A stretch of DNA of 64,000 nucleotides from Paraphysoderma sedebokerense (taxonomy: Eukaryota; Blastocladiomycota; Physodermatomycetes; Physodermatales; Physodermataceae). The translations under genes were made by a program, and so were the position numbers. The stretch is from contig JAHLJZ010000003.1 in assembly GCA_025602915.1 (NCBI GenBank), forward strand, positions 310,001 to 374,000. The letters run 5' to 3'. The notes under the pieces are model-generated. The model was given only the letters and a program-made list of their open reading frames with translations. It had not been told where the DNA came from and did not search any database. Shown here one piece after another: positions 23,054-36,700 of the stretch (position 1 is the first letter of the stretch; the number at the start of each line of letters is the position of its first letter).

Positions 23054-23604
23054 ATGTCTGTTCCATTTCAGAATCTATACACACTTCGAACGTCCACAAA
23101 AGAGAATTCGTGCTGGATCTGCTCAAAGTTCACGCCATTGATATTGACATCATCTTCAGACAAAGATTGGTTTTATGTATGGAGTCTATTCAGGCACCTT
23201 GGTGAATTCATATTGTCGCTACATCTCATAAACTCTCTGTTGTAAATTAGATTTGTCGGGTCCACCTCAGCGACAAGAATTTCTGTAAACACGTCAATCC
23301 AACCGTGGTCTCTGAATCACCTGTGCGATCTCAAACTTCAAAGACTTCTAACGATGCCCCTCCGTCAAGTTCGAATACGAGTAAAGCGAATAATTCCGAG
23401 AAAGGCAAATCGGCGGATCCTGTCCCTTCCACTTCCACCCAAGTCTCACCTGCGATCACTCAAAAAAAAGAACCCCCTCAATATCAACTAGACTCCAAGA
23501 TTTTCTATATGAGAGAGTCGAACTACAAACAAAAACAAAGCCAGAAGCGTCAGAAAGAGCTGATGGAACGCTTGCCGACTGTGCCGAAAAAAAGTTTAAC
23601 TTGA
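23054..23604 (+). CDS. VFA1: Vps4-associated protein 1 (Vfa1)
   Basis: Two exons (23054-23176 and 23251-23604, a 74-nt intron) give 158 residues. The N-terminal half has the family zinc-binding plan: the start NLYTLRTSTKENSCWICSKF, then DKDWFYICRVHLSDKNFC. Two CxxC/CxxH-type pairs are visible. After a Ser/Thr/Lys-rich linker the C-terminus KIFYMRESNYKQKQSQKR and ELMERLPTVPKKSL matches the short Vps4-binding, MIT-interacting segment. In yeast Vfa1 binds the ESCRT disassembly ATPase Vps4 and tunes its activity at endosomes. I know the family chiefly from fungi, which makes it useful for placing the organism. Confidence 0.87.
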
Positions 23605-23650
23605 TTAATTGTATGGCTTGATTAATTGTAAATAATACACTATCACATTT

Positions 23651-26600
23651 TTACATTTCATACAACGAATCTATGGCTTGTAATTTACAGACATCCCCGG
23701 TCATACTAACCATGCCGTAAGCTTGATTCTTAATGTCCTGGTGAAATATCGTTTGATCCAGTCTAAATCCAACAAGTGCGTTCCCGCCGTAAGCATATAC
23801 ATGAGCCCTCACGACAGCCAAAATTTCGGACAAAAAGACGTGAATGAAGTATCCCATTTCTTTTTCATGCACCAAATGCGTTTCTTTGACGAAATGCAGG
23901 GATATCTTCCCAAAATACTGCCCAACTTGAGTGCCCGGGACAAAAGACAGAGGAGTGATATCAATATGACTCGGCGTGGGAAGAGGTTGAGGCAGGGAAT
24001 CTGTCCTCGTCGAGATAGCGTCGCTTATTGAAGGAGTTAACGGACGTCGGGCGGAGATGGTTGCGTCTGCTGCGCTCTGGAATGTTGTATTTATCGGATC
24101 CGCGGCATCATCATCCATCTCAAATACCATAGCTTCTTGTATGACTTCTTCCATTGATTTCAACTGTTCATCCGTAATGTGGGTAGCATTCGGACGAGGT
24201 GCCGCCATCTGGTTAATTTTTGATAATGGCGACTGTAGACTGTTGCGTGAACTTCGTATAGAATTCGATTGCGTGATACCTCGATCAACGCGGCCCAAAG
24301 CAACGCCGGTCAAGCGCAGTTGAATGTCATTGTCCAAGACTTGTATGTCACAGGCAACCCCAGCGAGAATACAGGGGTTGAAATATGATAAACGGAAATA
24401 GAGTTCTTCGTATAATTCTCGGTAAAGTTCTACGAGTTTAGCATTTGGATGATTTGATCTTGTGATCGGAAGAGTGGGTATATTCTTGACGGCAGTAATA
24501 ATTTGAGAATCGTACGATGTCGAATGCAGTTTCATAACACTATTGAACATCGGAAATGACTCTGTATTACAGAGGTAGAAATCATTGGGGATGATATAAG
24601 GATCGAGCACTTTCAACAAGTCTTCGTCGGCATCGTCATCGATCTGCACAACCACATTCGTTCTGCTTTCATTCCTCTCGACGTCGTCGTCCGACACGGA
24701 GCTGGAATCTGACTCACTATCGCCGTCTGTATCGGCTGCTGAAGATTCTTGTCCAATTGCATTCACACCTTCGGCGGCACCAATCATATTGATTGATGTC
24801 GCATTATTCAAACTATCTTTAACCTTTTCTAAGTTCGACCTATTTATTTCACTGAGTTCCTGAATTTTTTGCTGAATTTCCACGAGATGTTTATCTTCCT
24901 CGTCGATGACGTTTAGGTTCCGTGATATTCGCAATGGCTGCGGAGGCGGCAGGGCAGACAGAAACAAGGCAGTGCCGCTGGCGACACAGACAATCAAATC
25001 TTCTCCCACAGTCATCTTGAATTTTAATCCAAAGAGCGAATTCATTCCGTGAAGACGAAGCTTATACATGAGTTGACGATGGATATCAAACTCAGTGAAC
25101 GGGATTGCATCGGAAACGATGCTGGCGTTGGGCTCGCCATCCCGCTTCTTCTTCGCCCTACATACATGAGCTTCGATGAAGCATCCTTCTCCAACCACGT
25201 CTAATTGTGAAGGCGGCTCAATAGTGCATAATAATATTTCCGGCACATATTTTTTCTTGCATCTTCCACATTTAACGAAACTCATAGGAAAAGGGGTAGA
25301 GCTCCTGGAATATGGTAAGTGGCAAAGACGGCAGCCTAATTTTAAATCATAGGAAGTAAGGACGTATCCGTTTAAACGAACCGAACGAAATTGATCCTAC
25401 CCGAAATTTTTTTAGCCCGGGACTTCCGTTTCTTCGCTAATATTTCCACTATAGACTGGCTCCTGCACGAAGCCGGATCTGCCTGGGATTCGGGAGTTCC
25501 ATCTGCAGGGATGGTATTATGACGTGAAAGACTGCTGCAGCTGGAGATGTCTGATCTTTCTGCCAACCCCAAATCCAAATTCGCCGCCGTTCCAACAGCC
25601 GAGAGTACGATTAATTCGTCGTTAATAGTTGTCGATTCTGTGTAACCAACCACGTACTGACAATTTAGGGCTTTCGCGTGTGATTTGATTTCATCTCTAA
25701 TTTCCTGCCACCACTGATCTCGAACTTCTACATCATCAACTCCAAGTAATTTAACTGACTTGGCAGTAACAATACCGCCGATTCCGTGGATGAAGTTAAC
25801 GGGAAACGCAGAAAGTGTAATCAGCTGGACTGGTTGCTCTATTATGCGATTACGTTGATTGCGACGGTGAAGCGACGGGGTAAAGGCAGGTGATGTACTG
25901 GCAGAATATTGCGTAATCTCGATACTTGATGCAGAGGACACGGATCCGTCAATGCGGGGGCTCTGAACTATGCGAGGAGATTTAAGAGGGGAAGCGGAAG
26001 CCATTTGTGAATTAGATGTTTCTACTTTGATGAGCCTACAAGCCGTCCCGGTAGCTCTAGCGGTGATGGCTCTTTCTTCATTCTCAAGATCGAAAGATTG
26101 CTGAAACCCGACAACAGCATTTGCCCCCTATAACTTGGGTTATTTATCAAGTCGATAAAACGTCAGGGAGCTAAAGCAAAAGGATTACCAATTCCAACAC
26201 TTTTCGACCTATCTGCCGCCTTAATTGACCTGACATTCGGAAAAGCAATTTCGTTCTTGCATCGTTGCTCGACCTCGGAGTTCTAATAGAGGAAATGGCA
26301 TTACGGTGTTATTCATTTTGTTGTCTACCTCTCCAAACACGATCATACCTGACATAATCTGCCCAATGATATTCTGGATCGTCTTCGTTAATAAGTGCAT
26401 CCACAAATCCTGAAATAGATGCCAGTTGATAGCAGGATGGTATGCATGAGCTGGCAAAGAATTGAACCCCAGCGGAGGAATCCTTGAACGGATTCACATC
26501 TCCGAAGAACTGCAGCCTCACTTGAATGTTTAACTCCCCCCGCACTCCTCTCACTGAGGTCAATTTCTTAGATGTATATTCATGACAATAAGAGAAGAAA

Positions 26601-27124
26601 GAATATAAAATACCAGAATCAAAAAGTGGAAACCAGCCAGAAATCCCATTTTGGCCACCTCCATCATTCAATAATGGATTGAGATCAAGGATGACTGACC
26701 CAACGGCATCATTCGCCGTGATAGTGTCATAATCCAAACAAATGAGCATGAGAGGTTCATTTTGAAGCAAACTATCGTCAGTGACTTCCTGTAATAATTG
26801 ATGTAGCATAAAAAAAAGAAAATCAGACTAAAAAACCCAATAACAACTGTTCACAGAATGGAAAGCGACATTACAAATCTAAAGTCCTCATTCCATATTG
26901 GATTGAGTGTTTTTCTGTTTATCTGCGTCTTTTGAGGTTCATAATCTGCAAATCGAACTTCTACATAGGCATCTGCAATTCAAAAGTAGTCGGAAAGTAC
27001 AATCATTAAAGATATTATTCGGTCGTGGTATAACGGCTCATAGCTCACCTGTTAATTCGGAGGCCTTGTCCATTACTGGAAGGTCCCTAGCCTGAATGAT
27101 TTTGATCTTAAGAATGCAAGGCAT
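23651..27124 (-). CDS. C2CD5: C2CD5-like C2-domain protein
   Basis: Several exons spanning 3.5 kb, about 1,000 residues. The N-terminal exon encodes the start of a C2 domain (IKIIQARDLPVMDKASE, then DAYVEVRF), and its end includes YDTITANDAVGSVILDLNPL, with Asp residues placed for calcium binding. The characteristic C2CD5 blocks follow: GISGWFPLFD; VQFFASSCIPSCYQ with GFVDALINEDDPEYHW; KALNCQYVVGYTESTTINDE; CGRCKKKYVPEILLCTIEPP; AIPFTEFDIHRQLMYKLRLH and GLKFKMTVGEDLIV; and the C-terminal VRAHVYAYGGNALVGFRLDQ. In mammals C2CD5 (CDP138) is an Akt substrate that helps GLUT4 vesicles fuse with the plasma membrane. Ser/acid-rich linkers separate the blocks. Internal exon borders near 25.3-25.4 and 26.2-26.3 kb are approximate. 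Confidence 0.9.
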
Positions 27125-27793
27125 ATGGTGATATATTCTCTAGTCCGTTCGTTGATGTACTCGAGAGCGATCACAGTCTAGTGAAATTTTGTCATCTGAG
27201 TTGCCGCCTCAGCTCACAGGTGTCAAGTTCTCAAAGCGCGTTTTTGTTAGTGGTTTTCCGGTTTTCCGATTTTCCTTCATCACACCGATCCAAGAACCAT
27301 AGATACTTTAATGACCTGTTCTCCGATAAGAGTCCGAAGAGTGCTCTGAAATGTTGGAAATAAATTATAGAAGCATGATTGCAATCCTCTTAGTTTGGAT
27401 TTGAATATAGATAAACTGCGTTGAAAATATATAAAATTCGAACCAAGTGATTAAATTTGTTGGACCAATGAAAGCATGAGCAATTTAAATTAAATAGGCA
27501 GTACACTTTGATGAATGAGTGGCCAATGCAGATCAGCGCCATGTCTTAATAATAGAAACAAATTCATGCGTTTCAAATGTACTCGGTTTTTTTTCTCAAT
27601 CTCGAACAACACAAATGACAAGATGGAACGGCGAACTCAAAAGGTAGAGCTGGCCAGCGAAGCCTCACAAAAGATTAACGGTAACGCTACATTGTGCATA
27701 CTTTATCATTACAAACATGAAACACAAACTCATAATACAAACATAGAAATAGAGCAATGCAAAATGACAAACAATTATTCAATTTCAGATAAA
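27125..27793. other. Upstream region of C2CD5
   Basis: 669 bp between the C2CD5 start and the TOM1 stop, both on the minus strand. AT-rich. A 108-codon + strand frame (27515-27841) overlaps the last TOM1 exon antisense, is Asn/Lys/Thr-rich and has no family features; I do not call it a gene. Confidence 0.45.
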
Positions 27794-30700
27794 CTACGCA
27801 AATCCGAATCCAGTGCTGCCCTCTTCCACCGCCTTCAATAAGAGCGACCTTAACTGCTCATACGACTCGTAAGCCGGAAGGTCTAATTGGTTAAAACTAA
27901 GGTAATATGTCAGTAATTGTTCGAGGAAAACGCGGGATAAAGAGATCGAAAAACGAACCAGGTATGAGCGGATGGTAAGCGATTGGTAGAATAATCTTTG
28001 TGGATCTGAAATTTTTGTACCCCATTTGACCCTTGTAAAGCTTTAAAGCCTTCCAATGGTACTTTAGATGTTCCAGTCGTGAATTGAACCAATTTTGCCC
28101 GTTCTTCCTGATCGAAGCTCCTTACAGCTCTCCAAAACCACTGAATCTGGGGCGAGGAAGCCGTATAATTAACATATTCAGTATTATTTTTCCAATCGTC
28201 CACATCGATATCAGGCAAACCGGAAATTAGGAGCTCCAGCTCTTGCTCATTGAAAATACGAATAAGAGAAGGTGGTATAATGTCGTGAAATCCGTTAAGG
28301 AAACTATCGATTTGTTCCTTGATTGCCTTTGTCAACTTCTGCTCCACAATCAACTGCACATATTCCTGCTTGTTCTCTTCTGTCACCGGAATGTTTCTGC
28401 CGTCAGGTTTCAGGTCCACAATTTTCATTTTTCCAAAATCATCGGTGTCGACTGAAAAACTGAGATCCATCACGTCGGTGATGTCATTATTCAATATCCA
28501 CTCTAAACTTTTATAGTATTCCAAATCGGTGGCTTCCATATCTTTCAAGTCCACTGTTTTGCCTAGAATGTGCTTGTAAAATGATCGAGTAAAATAGCAA
28601 TCCAGTAGCCGACCATCGTAGATAGCCTTTCCAATAAATCGACCGACAAATTTAAAGTAAGCTAAGTGCTCTGGATTAATCCAAGACGCACGATTTGGTT
28701 GATAAGTTATTTTATCGGCTGCTGACGTTTTGAAGAGTGCATAATCCGGATTGAATATCTGCCGAGACAGTACTGAGAACCATTCTCGGGTCAGGCCACC
28801 AGCATCTACTCCTTCCTCCTCGTAGAAACGGATGCTGAGCTTCCCGAACTTGATTTCGTCGCCACGGCGATTTTGCATTTGTTGAAATGAGTCCTCGAAA
28901 ATATATTGCCGCCTGATGTTGAGCTGAACGGGCGGGTAATGCTGACGAGTCATTCGTTTATGAAGTTGTTGATTGAAATAGTTGCGTTTATTGTCGAATT
29001 CCAGCACCTTTGGATTATGAACCAAAACAGAGAACGATCCACTTAACAAGGAAGGATTATTGCGAACAAGAGTATTTAAAACTTTTCGATGTTCTTCCGT
29101 AAATTTGAAAAAATCGACGTCCGCATTCCTCGTTGGAGTTTGAGGAGAGCTAGATGTGGTAACTGGCTTGGAAACAACCATAAATGATTCGATGAGTGGC
29201 AGTAGAACTGTTGCAACTTGAATGAGATTGGGTTTGTCGTGAACAGCCGTCAAGCAGCTACTGAGGCGCTTCCATAACGGATTGAGAGTCAAGCTATCAT
29301 AAACACTGCTGATATTCTCAGGTACTCCTGCACCATCTGATGATAAATTGCTTTCTTCCGTTGCTTTTAAATCCGATGTGTTGGCATCCTCGGTTGACGA
29401 GACTGAAGGTTTGCCTGGCGCCTGATTAATAACCGTGAACTTCGAGTAAAGATAATCAATGGTTTTGAGGATACGTAAGAATTTAGCTTGCCCCGAAGAA
29501 GGTGATGTGAACATATCAAGTGCTGGAGAATCCAAGACTGCGGTATCACACTGAATTTCCATAACAGAGCACAGTGTATCCAGATCTTTGAGCAACGCAT
29601 CACCAAGAGCTCGAGACCGAATCTTGAGTTCACTCATGAGAATCTCCCGAGTTGAGACGACTGTCGAAAGGTACTGCATAACGTTGAGAGTATATTGAAA
29701 GGTTTTAATGGGACATTCGCCACTGGTAAGAACGTTGACTATCGCACGAAGATATTGATCTGGAATGACTGGGCATTTGATAGATGGTGACTGTTTAACT
29801 TTCACGTCAGAAGAGACATCTGCTTTTGGCACTGCATCGGTTTGTTCGTTGATCACAAGGGCTGGGGTCGAGACACTCGAAGTTTCTTGCGATGGTAGCG
29901 CAAGCATGTTTTCTGCAGGTAGTGGTCTATTTGATGGAGAACCAGAGGCATTTCGAATTTCTTTGAGGTCACATTTTCGTGAACTTCCCAACGGTCTCAA
30001 TATGACAGCTAATAGCTGCATTAACTGCTCCATTAACGATGGATTCGACAGAAATGTATGTCGCTCCAATAAACTAAGCAACGTCACCGCTGGATACTTC
30101 GTAGTCAACGCTTTCCCTTTTCCTTTACTGCTTTTTGATTTTTTAGACAAACTCGTTTCGTTTTGTTCAGTCAAGAAATAATTCACTGAAAGCTCGTTAT
30201 TGTTCACCAAAAACGAAAGGGTCTCCAAACATCTTTGAGCCACCAAATTGGGAACTGCTTCGACTCCAATGGGCGCTAAAGGTAACTGGGTGTACGAATG
30301 ACTTTTCGGTGTTTTGGGGGTTTTGGGTGCTCCTTTACTACGAATGCTCATCTGAGAGAAGCTTTTGTCCACAGCAGCTAGATCACTAGCACCATCCTGG
30401 AGAATCGAAAGCAGCATCGACATTAGTTCCACCCTACTTTTGCTATTTTCGGAGAGATTCAATAGAAGCTTTTGTAAGGTGTTCTTCGCAATAGGCTGAG
30501 GTAAAAACAACAGTCGGACGAGTGTGGCCAGATTCGATTTATCTACCAATTGTATACTTTCTCTCGTCGTCGATGATTTTTTCATGAGCATCGAACTCGA
30601 GATGGCGGATGAGATAGCCGAAGTGGGTCTGCGAGATGTCTCCCGATTCAACGGCTGTCGAAGCGCGGCATTGGCCTCTGCTACCATATCTGGCGGTAAA

Positions 30701-33700
30701 CTTGCCAAAAAGGCTTCATCCTGTTCCATCAACACCGACTGGCGTAGGCGAGGGTCCAACGCCGCAAGGAAACTTGCTGGATCCATTTCAACGGGAGCAG
30801 CTGCAGCTGTTTGTTGTGGTTGAGCCTGCTGTCTTTGTCTTCGTTCCGCTTCTTGTCTCTCCTGAGCCAGGACTTCTTCTCTTATCTCTGGTGGTAAAGC
30901 TTCAAGGAATTCGGGGCTGATCTGGGTTTCCTCAGGTACCTGTTGAGCTAATCTTTGCTCCCGCAAGTGTTGGTTGATAACTTCTAAACGTAAATCTTCT
31001 GGCAACGCTTCCAGAAACTCGACATCGATTCCCGTATTGGTGATATCGAACTCCTGACCTCCTACTCGGACAGTAATCCGTTGCATTGAACTCGGGGCAG
31101 GTGTTGCGGTAGAGTCCATGGTGGATTCAACAGCAGGGGTTGGGCCGGCGCTGATATGTGAGAGCTGTTCTTCCTGTTCTTTCTTTTCTTTCTCCAATTG
31201 CTCTTTCAACTGTTTCTCCTCCTCGGCTTTCTGTTTCGCTTCGGTTTCTTTAGCTAGCTGCTCTTGCTTTTCTTTCTCCTCCTTCTGCTTCCTCAATTTC
31301 TCAGTGTGCAAAGAATCAGGAAGTAATGCATTCACAATTTGGTTAACCAGACGGCTGGACTTTTCATTGATTGAGGAACCGTACATTAATTTAGCCTCCT
31401 GATGCCAACGCTCTAGAGTTCCTAGAGGTTTGAAGTCGTACAAACTACTAGATTCCAATGCTTCAGAATGAATACGGATCCGGCCGCTCTCGGCAGCATC
31501 AAAAAGTCGCTCCTGGGTGAACCTGCCGCCTTGACCGTCTGATACTTCAATGCGGTACGATCTTCCTCTCGGAGCCCGACTCAATAATGATTCCAAGATT
31601 TGCATCGCACCGCCACCAACAAGGTCTTCCAACGTTCGCCAATCTGACCTAACCGCCGTTCTACCTGCTCTGCCTGAGGATATATGGGTGAGTGCCGGTC
31701 GATTAGAGAGCAAGGGATGAGTATTTAGCTCCTCCATGGAGGAACCTATCGGGGCAGTGGAAAATGGATTTTCAAACATCGTTCGCGACAATCGGTCCAT
31801 TTCATCAAAAACATTGGTCGGGTCTCTTCGACGTATGCCACCCAAGTCTGCAAGCTGATCCTGTCCTTCCAGTTCAATTTCAGCAAATAAGGGGTGACCA
31901 TTCAATGCGGCGGGAGGGCGTCTCAATCCCCGTAACCCCACTGGAATGTAGTTTCCAACATCCAAATTCTCTTCGCCACCCTCATCATCGTCATCTCCTT
32001 CCTCCTCCTCTTCATCGTCTTCTTCGCTAATCTCCTCTTCCTCGTCGTAGTCTTCGCGAATCTGTTCGGCTTCGCCTTCGTCGTTATGAGTTTCCTCCAA
32101 ATCTTCCTCGTGGTCGCCAGAATCCGGTAAATCTAACAATTCGCCATGTTCAACGTCATCGGCATCGTCCATTTCCCAATCATCGGGATGCTCACCGTCA
32201 GAAAACTCTTCTTCCATGTGCTCCTCCATATCACCCTCGGAGTCCATGTCATCCTCAATTTCGGAATCCGACTCCGACTCGTCATCATTGTCTGCTATGT
32301 TTTGGGGATAAGGGGGTCGAATGACGACATCAACGTGTTCATCATCTTCTTCGTCATCCACTTCGTCCTCGGATAAATCTGAATCACCCTCGGATAAGTC
32401 GTCGTAACCCTCTTCTTCATCATACATATCTTCATCTTCACTCATTTCATCCAAGGATTCGTCGTTCTCTCCGTGATGCCCCGATAATATGCCCAAGGCT
32501 GAAGTTCGAACCATATCTTCGGCATCTTGCATGTTATGTTCGGATCCGCCACTCGATAAACCTTCCGGTCGTGAAGGTGTCGATGGATACGATACATTTT
32601 CGACCTTGTCTTCCTTTGTCTCAATGATTTTTCCCATTTTGATGGCCATTTTGGTCAACATTTCCATCGGCTTCAATATGGCCGAAACTAGCACTTTAGA
32701 TTGAGGATGATGAATGTCAATCTCGGCCAAAGCCTGAGTAAAAAGCGATACGAAGTTCTTTTCCAACATGATTCTGACTAAACCCACTGAAACATCTTCA
32801 GACAATGACTGAAGATTATTTCGACTAAGCGGCATCGAAGGTTTTGTTAACGATAGAAATTTAAAGCATAAATCCGAAAGAGCTAAAAATCGGCCGTATT
32901 TGACATCAATTGATTCAGCCGATGTGATCGCAGCATTGAAAGCTTTGGCGACCGCGTCCAACACAGTTCGTCGAACATTGTCGAGATCCACACAGCTCTT
33001 TTCCTCCTCGGCATTTAGATTACCAGGAGAACATATACTTGACAAACAAGATGTGGCCCAAAATGACTCGAATAATCTTTTTCGAATTGCAGGGTCGTTG
33101 TTATCTTGGGAGGTGTAAACGCCGCCCCACGGGATTAGATCATTGACTAGGTGATTGACGAAGGAAGACCGATGTTTTTGCGGTGTACCAATTTCTTTTT
33201 CCTTGCCTTTACGGTGACGGGTAAAATTAATGGCAGAAGTCTTACAGCTGACGTATGACAATGTTAATTCAGACAAGAGCTGCAAAATAAAACAGCGTTT
33301 GACATGAATAGGATTGGATGTTGTGTCGCTTGAAGAGGTCGTAGCGGATTTTTTGGGAAAGTCTTTATCACTCAGTCCCACTTGAAGGTTACTATCGGAG
33401 TTAACCGGTTCCAAAGACTCGAGAGAAGGTGATTGACTTTGCGATTTGAGGGCAAGCAATTCGGATATCAAACTACGAATTATGTTGTCTGCATTCGCTG
33501 ATTTAAACACGCTTTGAGGCACCGGCTTAAGGGACTGTTCCAGTTGCTTAGCACCTTCGCCAGATTCCTGAATAGAGGATGAAGATGATAGTTCCTCTTT
33601 TTCTTTAGTATCTCCTTTTTTCTGGGCCCAATCTTTCAAAGCTAGTATCTGAGATCTTGTAAAGGGCTCATACTTTGGGATCTTACACAATCTCGACACC

Positions 33701-36700
33701 ACAGACACAAATGCTTTCTCCCAGCGCAAAGCGATATGCATTTTAGTTTTGAGAAATGTAGCAACGTCAGCCAGCCGAGTTCTCCCACTTAGATACGACG
33801 TAACTTCTTTCTCCATTAAATACTCCAACATCTCTTCGTCTTCGATTGCATGTCGTAGAATGATTACAGTGAGAGATTGCTGACCAGAAAATACCGAGTC
33901 TCCAACATTCTGGAGGAGCAGCTGAACGCCATTGTTGTTAAGGAGCACTGAAGACAGTCGAAAATCTCGAGTAAGTCTTGACAGTACCCGAAGACAAGAA
34001 TGCTTAGTGTCTTTGTCCAATTGTTGAGACAGCAGTGATAAGACATCCAGCAATAGCTGCTCCTTTCTTCCGACTGTAACAATGTCGAGGATAGACTCTT
34101 TCATATCCTTCTTCTCAGCAGTGGGTGCTTTCACCTCACCATCAACAACTTCACATAGGGGAACTTGTTTAGGCTCATCAATAAACGACACGATCGCTTC
34201 GATACATAATAATGCTGATTTCACCCAGTCGGGACACTTCTGTAAAGGTTTGAGATACTCCGCAGAAATAGTAGATAACAAAGGGGCAATACGATCGGTT
34301 ATTCCAAGCATCAGACGTTCTTGAAGGCTCGATTCGTTCAGCAAAAGCGCCAAGAGCCGGAATCGGACTGCTAACGATTTCATATTGTCTGCTGTAACAG
34401 ATTCAGCACGAGACTGCGAGTACCTTTGGAATAGGTCCTCGACAATGATATTAAGATGATTTTTCATGTCAGATTCACTTTTCAAAAGGAATACGATAAG
34501 CTCTTTGATGTCAAAAATCACGTCTTCGGCCGAATCTAAAACTGACAACGACGATGGGATTATCATAGCTTTCAAAGTATCGCGGAGAACATTCAATTCA
34601 TCCAAATAGGAAGAGTCCATTTTCTTCGCTGTATCTCCTCCCGTCTTCAATGAAGAACTTTGCTGTGCTGGTGGGCCAGTAGAGGACGAAGAGGACGATG
34701 ACGCCACAGTTGAAGTAAGTAACGAAGTCACACTTCGCTGAATATCCTCTGAACCATCATTGCTCAACTGTGGAGCCTGATCTGTCATCTCAGCGTCACC
34801 ATCATCGTCCGCCGCATCTGAACCGCTAGAATTAGCTTGATTGCCACCCAATGAATCAGTCGTTGTACTGTCTTCAACGGAGTTCGTCTGATTTTGCGTT
34901 GTCGTGCTTTCAGTACGATCATAGCGACTAACAACTTCCGGGTGCAATAATAGGTATTCAGCAGCTCTAGCAACATTATTCCCATTTCTAACTAACGCGT
35001 GCTCGGCGGCCTGTCTAGGGAACCCCATATCTGCTAACTGGTTGACTCTTTCTGGGTTAGCTTGAGGCTGCGTTAAAGGAAGAAGTGATGAAAGGAAGGA
35101 GGTCGGATCGGCGGGTTGAACCGAGCTGCGAGAAGATGCCTCCCCTTCGGCTTTCAGAATCGTGTGGAGGATAGAAATCAGGTACTTCGTAAGAAGAGGA
35201 GTAGAGCGGTTTGACGATGTTGGCGCACCCTCCAAAATAATATCTGCCGGAGCAGAATTATAAATGTAGATTGAGTTCCAGATTTTCAAGGATAATTTTA
35301 AGATCTTGATCCTCCTTTTCACTAGAAACATCTGAGGATCAAATGCATCCGGATCGGATTTATCCTTATCTCGAGACAGAAGAGATGAGGTATGGGGACT
35401 CTCGTTTAGGAATTTCGATGAAACCAAATACATTAACGGCGCGACCGCTGTATCGATGGCTTTCCGAAGACTAATGTAATACTGAATTTGCGCAGGTGGA
35501 GACGTTTTAGAAGGCATCGACATTGTCGTAAAGTCATTCCACAATGACCCTAAAGCTGACAAGTATAAATCCATTCCGCCAACTGCTTCAAACTCCCGCA
35601 GGACTACTGTCTGTAAGACAGCTTGTTGCTTCTCTGGTAATATGGTGCAAAAAATTATAAGGAAATGACAAATGGCGCACGCAATACGACTAGGAAAGCA
35701 TACCATCAAGAAGACATAAAGTGATGATCCCGAAAACATTACATAAATAGACAGTTCGATTGACCGATTCGACAGCACTTTGACCAAAGAAAACGGACCA
35801 TTCAAAGTAATCTTTGAGTGCAGTGGCCAAAAATGACGCAACCTTGAAAGCATTCTTTCTATGCGCCACATCATTGGTTCTTCTATTTAACAAGGCCTTC
35901 GACAACCCTGGTATTTGAGACGATCTGGAGTTAATCGCTTGGAACCGGATGCGCAATTGACATAAATCCATAAATACCCAAAAACAAAGGCAGCAAACAG
36001 TTCGAAATTTGAAACAGAATTGATTTGAAGCACCGAGTGTTTCGCCCAATCGGTCCCATATCACTAGCAGTCGAGTCGGAAGCATGCCGATCATTTGCAA
36101 CTGATGCTTCTAAAGAATTTGAACTTGATGAAGTTCCTTCTTGGTTCTTATCGTCTTTGATGATGTCTTCATCCAATGACGTGACACCCCATGAATCTAG
36201 TAGACTACCGTGATTCTTTGATTTTTTCGGTTCATTGAAGTACTTTGCAGCAGAATGAGACCGTAGCAATATCAATTCTCGAATACATATCCTACAAGGA
36301 AAACGTGAGTTCGTGTAGAAAAGAATACTAAATGTTGTGATACCAACCGGTGCAATATCGCCATATTGGCGAAAATTGATTTTCCAGCATTCGCAGAACA
36401 CTGAACAATCGACTGAACACTTTTATTACTAGGAAGCGCCACTGGGCTTATCAAATCACTGAGTAATCCAATTAGGCCATGAAGAACTATCATCTGTCTC
36501 ATCAGCTGGTTTCCTTGTTGAAGTTTATCAACTTCGGACTGTCGGATTTGGACAAACGGGGAGAAAACGGAGTCGTAATCCCCATTCTCAAGCTTCTTCG
36601 GCGGTTGAAGTATATCAGCTGACGATGAGAATTGCTTCGTCAATTCAATGAAAATGGCATCGACCACGTTCGGGGTATTCACGTCAGATAATATACGGAA

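Noticed and set aside
22908-23300. Apparent minus-strand exons opposite VFA1
   Set aside because: They could not be joined in phase, whereas the + strand gives a complete VFA1 with an in-phase 74-nt intron.
27515-27841. 108-codon + strand frame
   Set aside because: Antisense to the end of TOM1, biased Asn/Lys/Thr composition and no family motif.
31960-32460. Long acidic repeat-like tract, considered as a tandem repeat
   Set aside because: It is the Asp/Glu-rich linker typical of Tom1/HUWE1, in frame within the large exon, without a regular DNA repeat unit.
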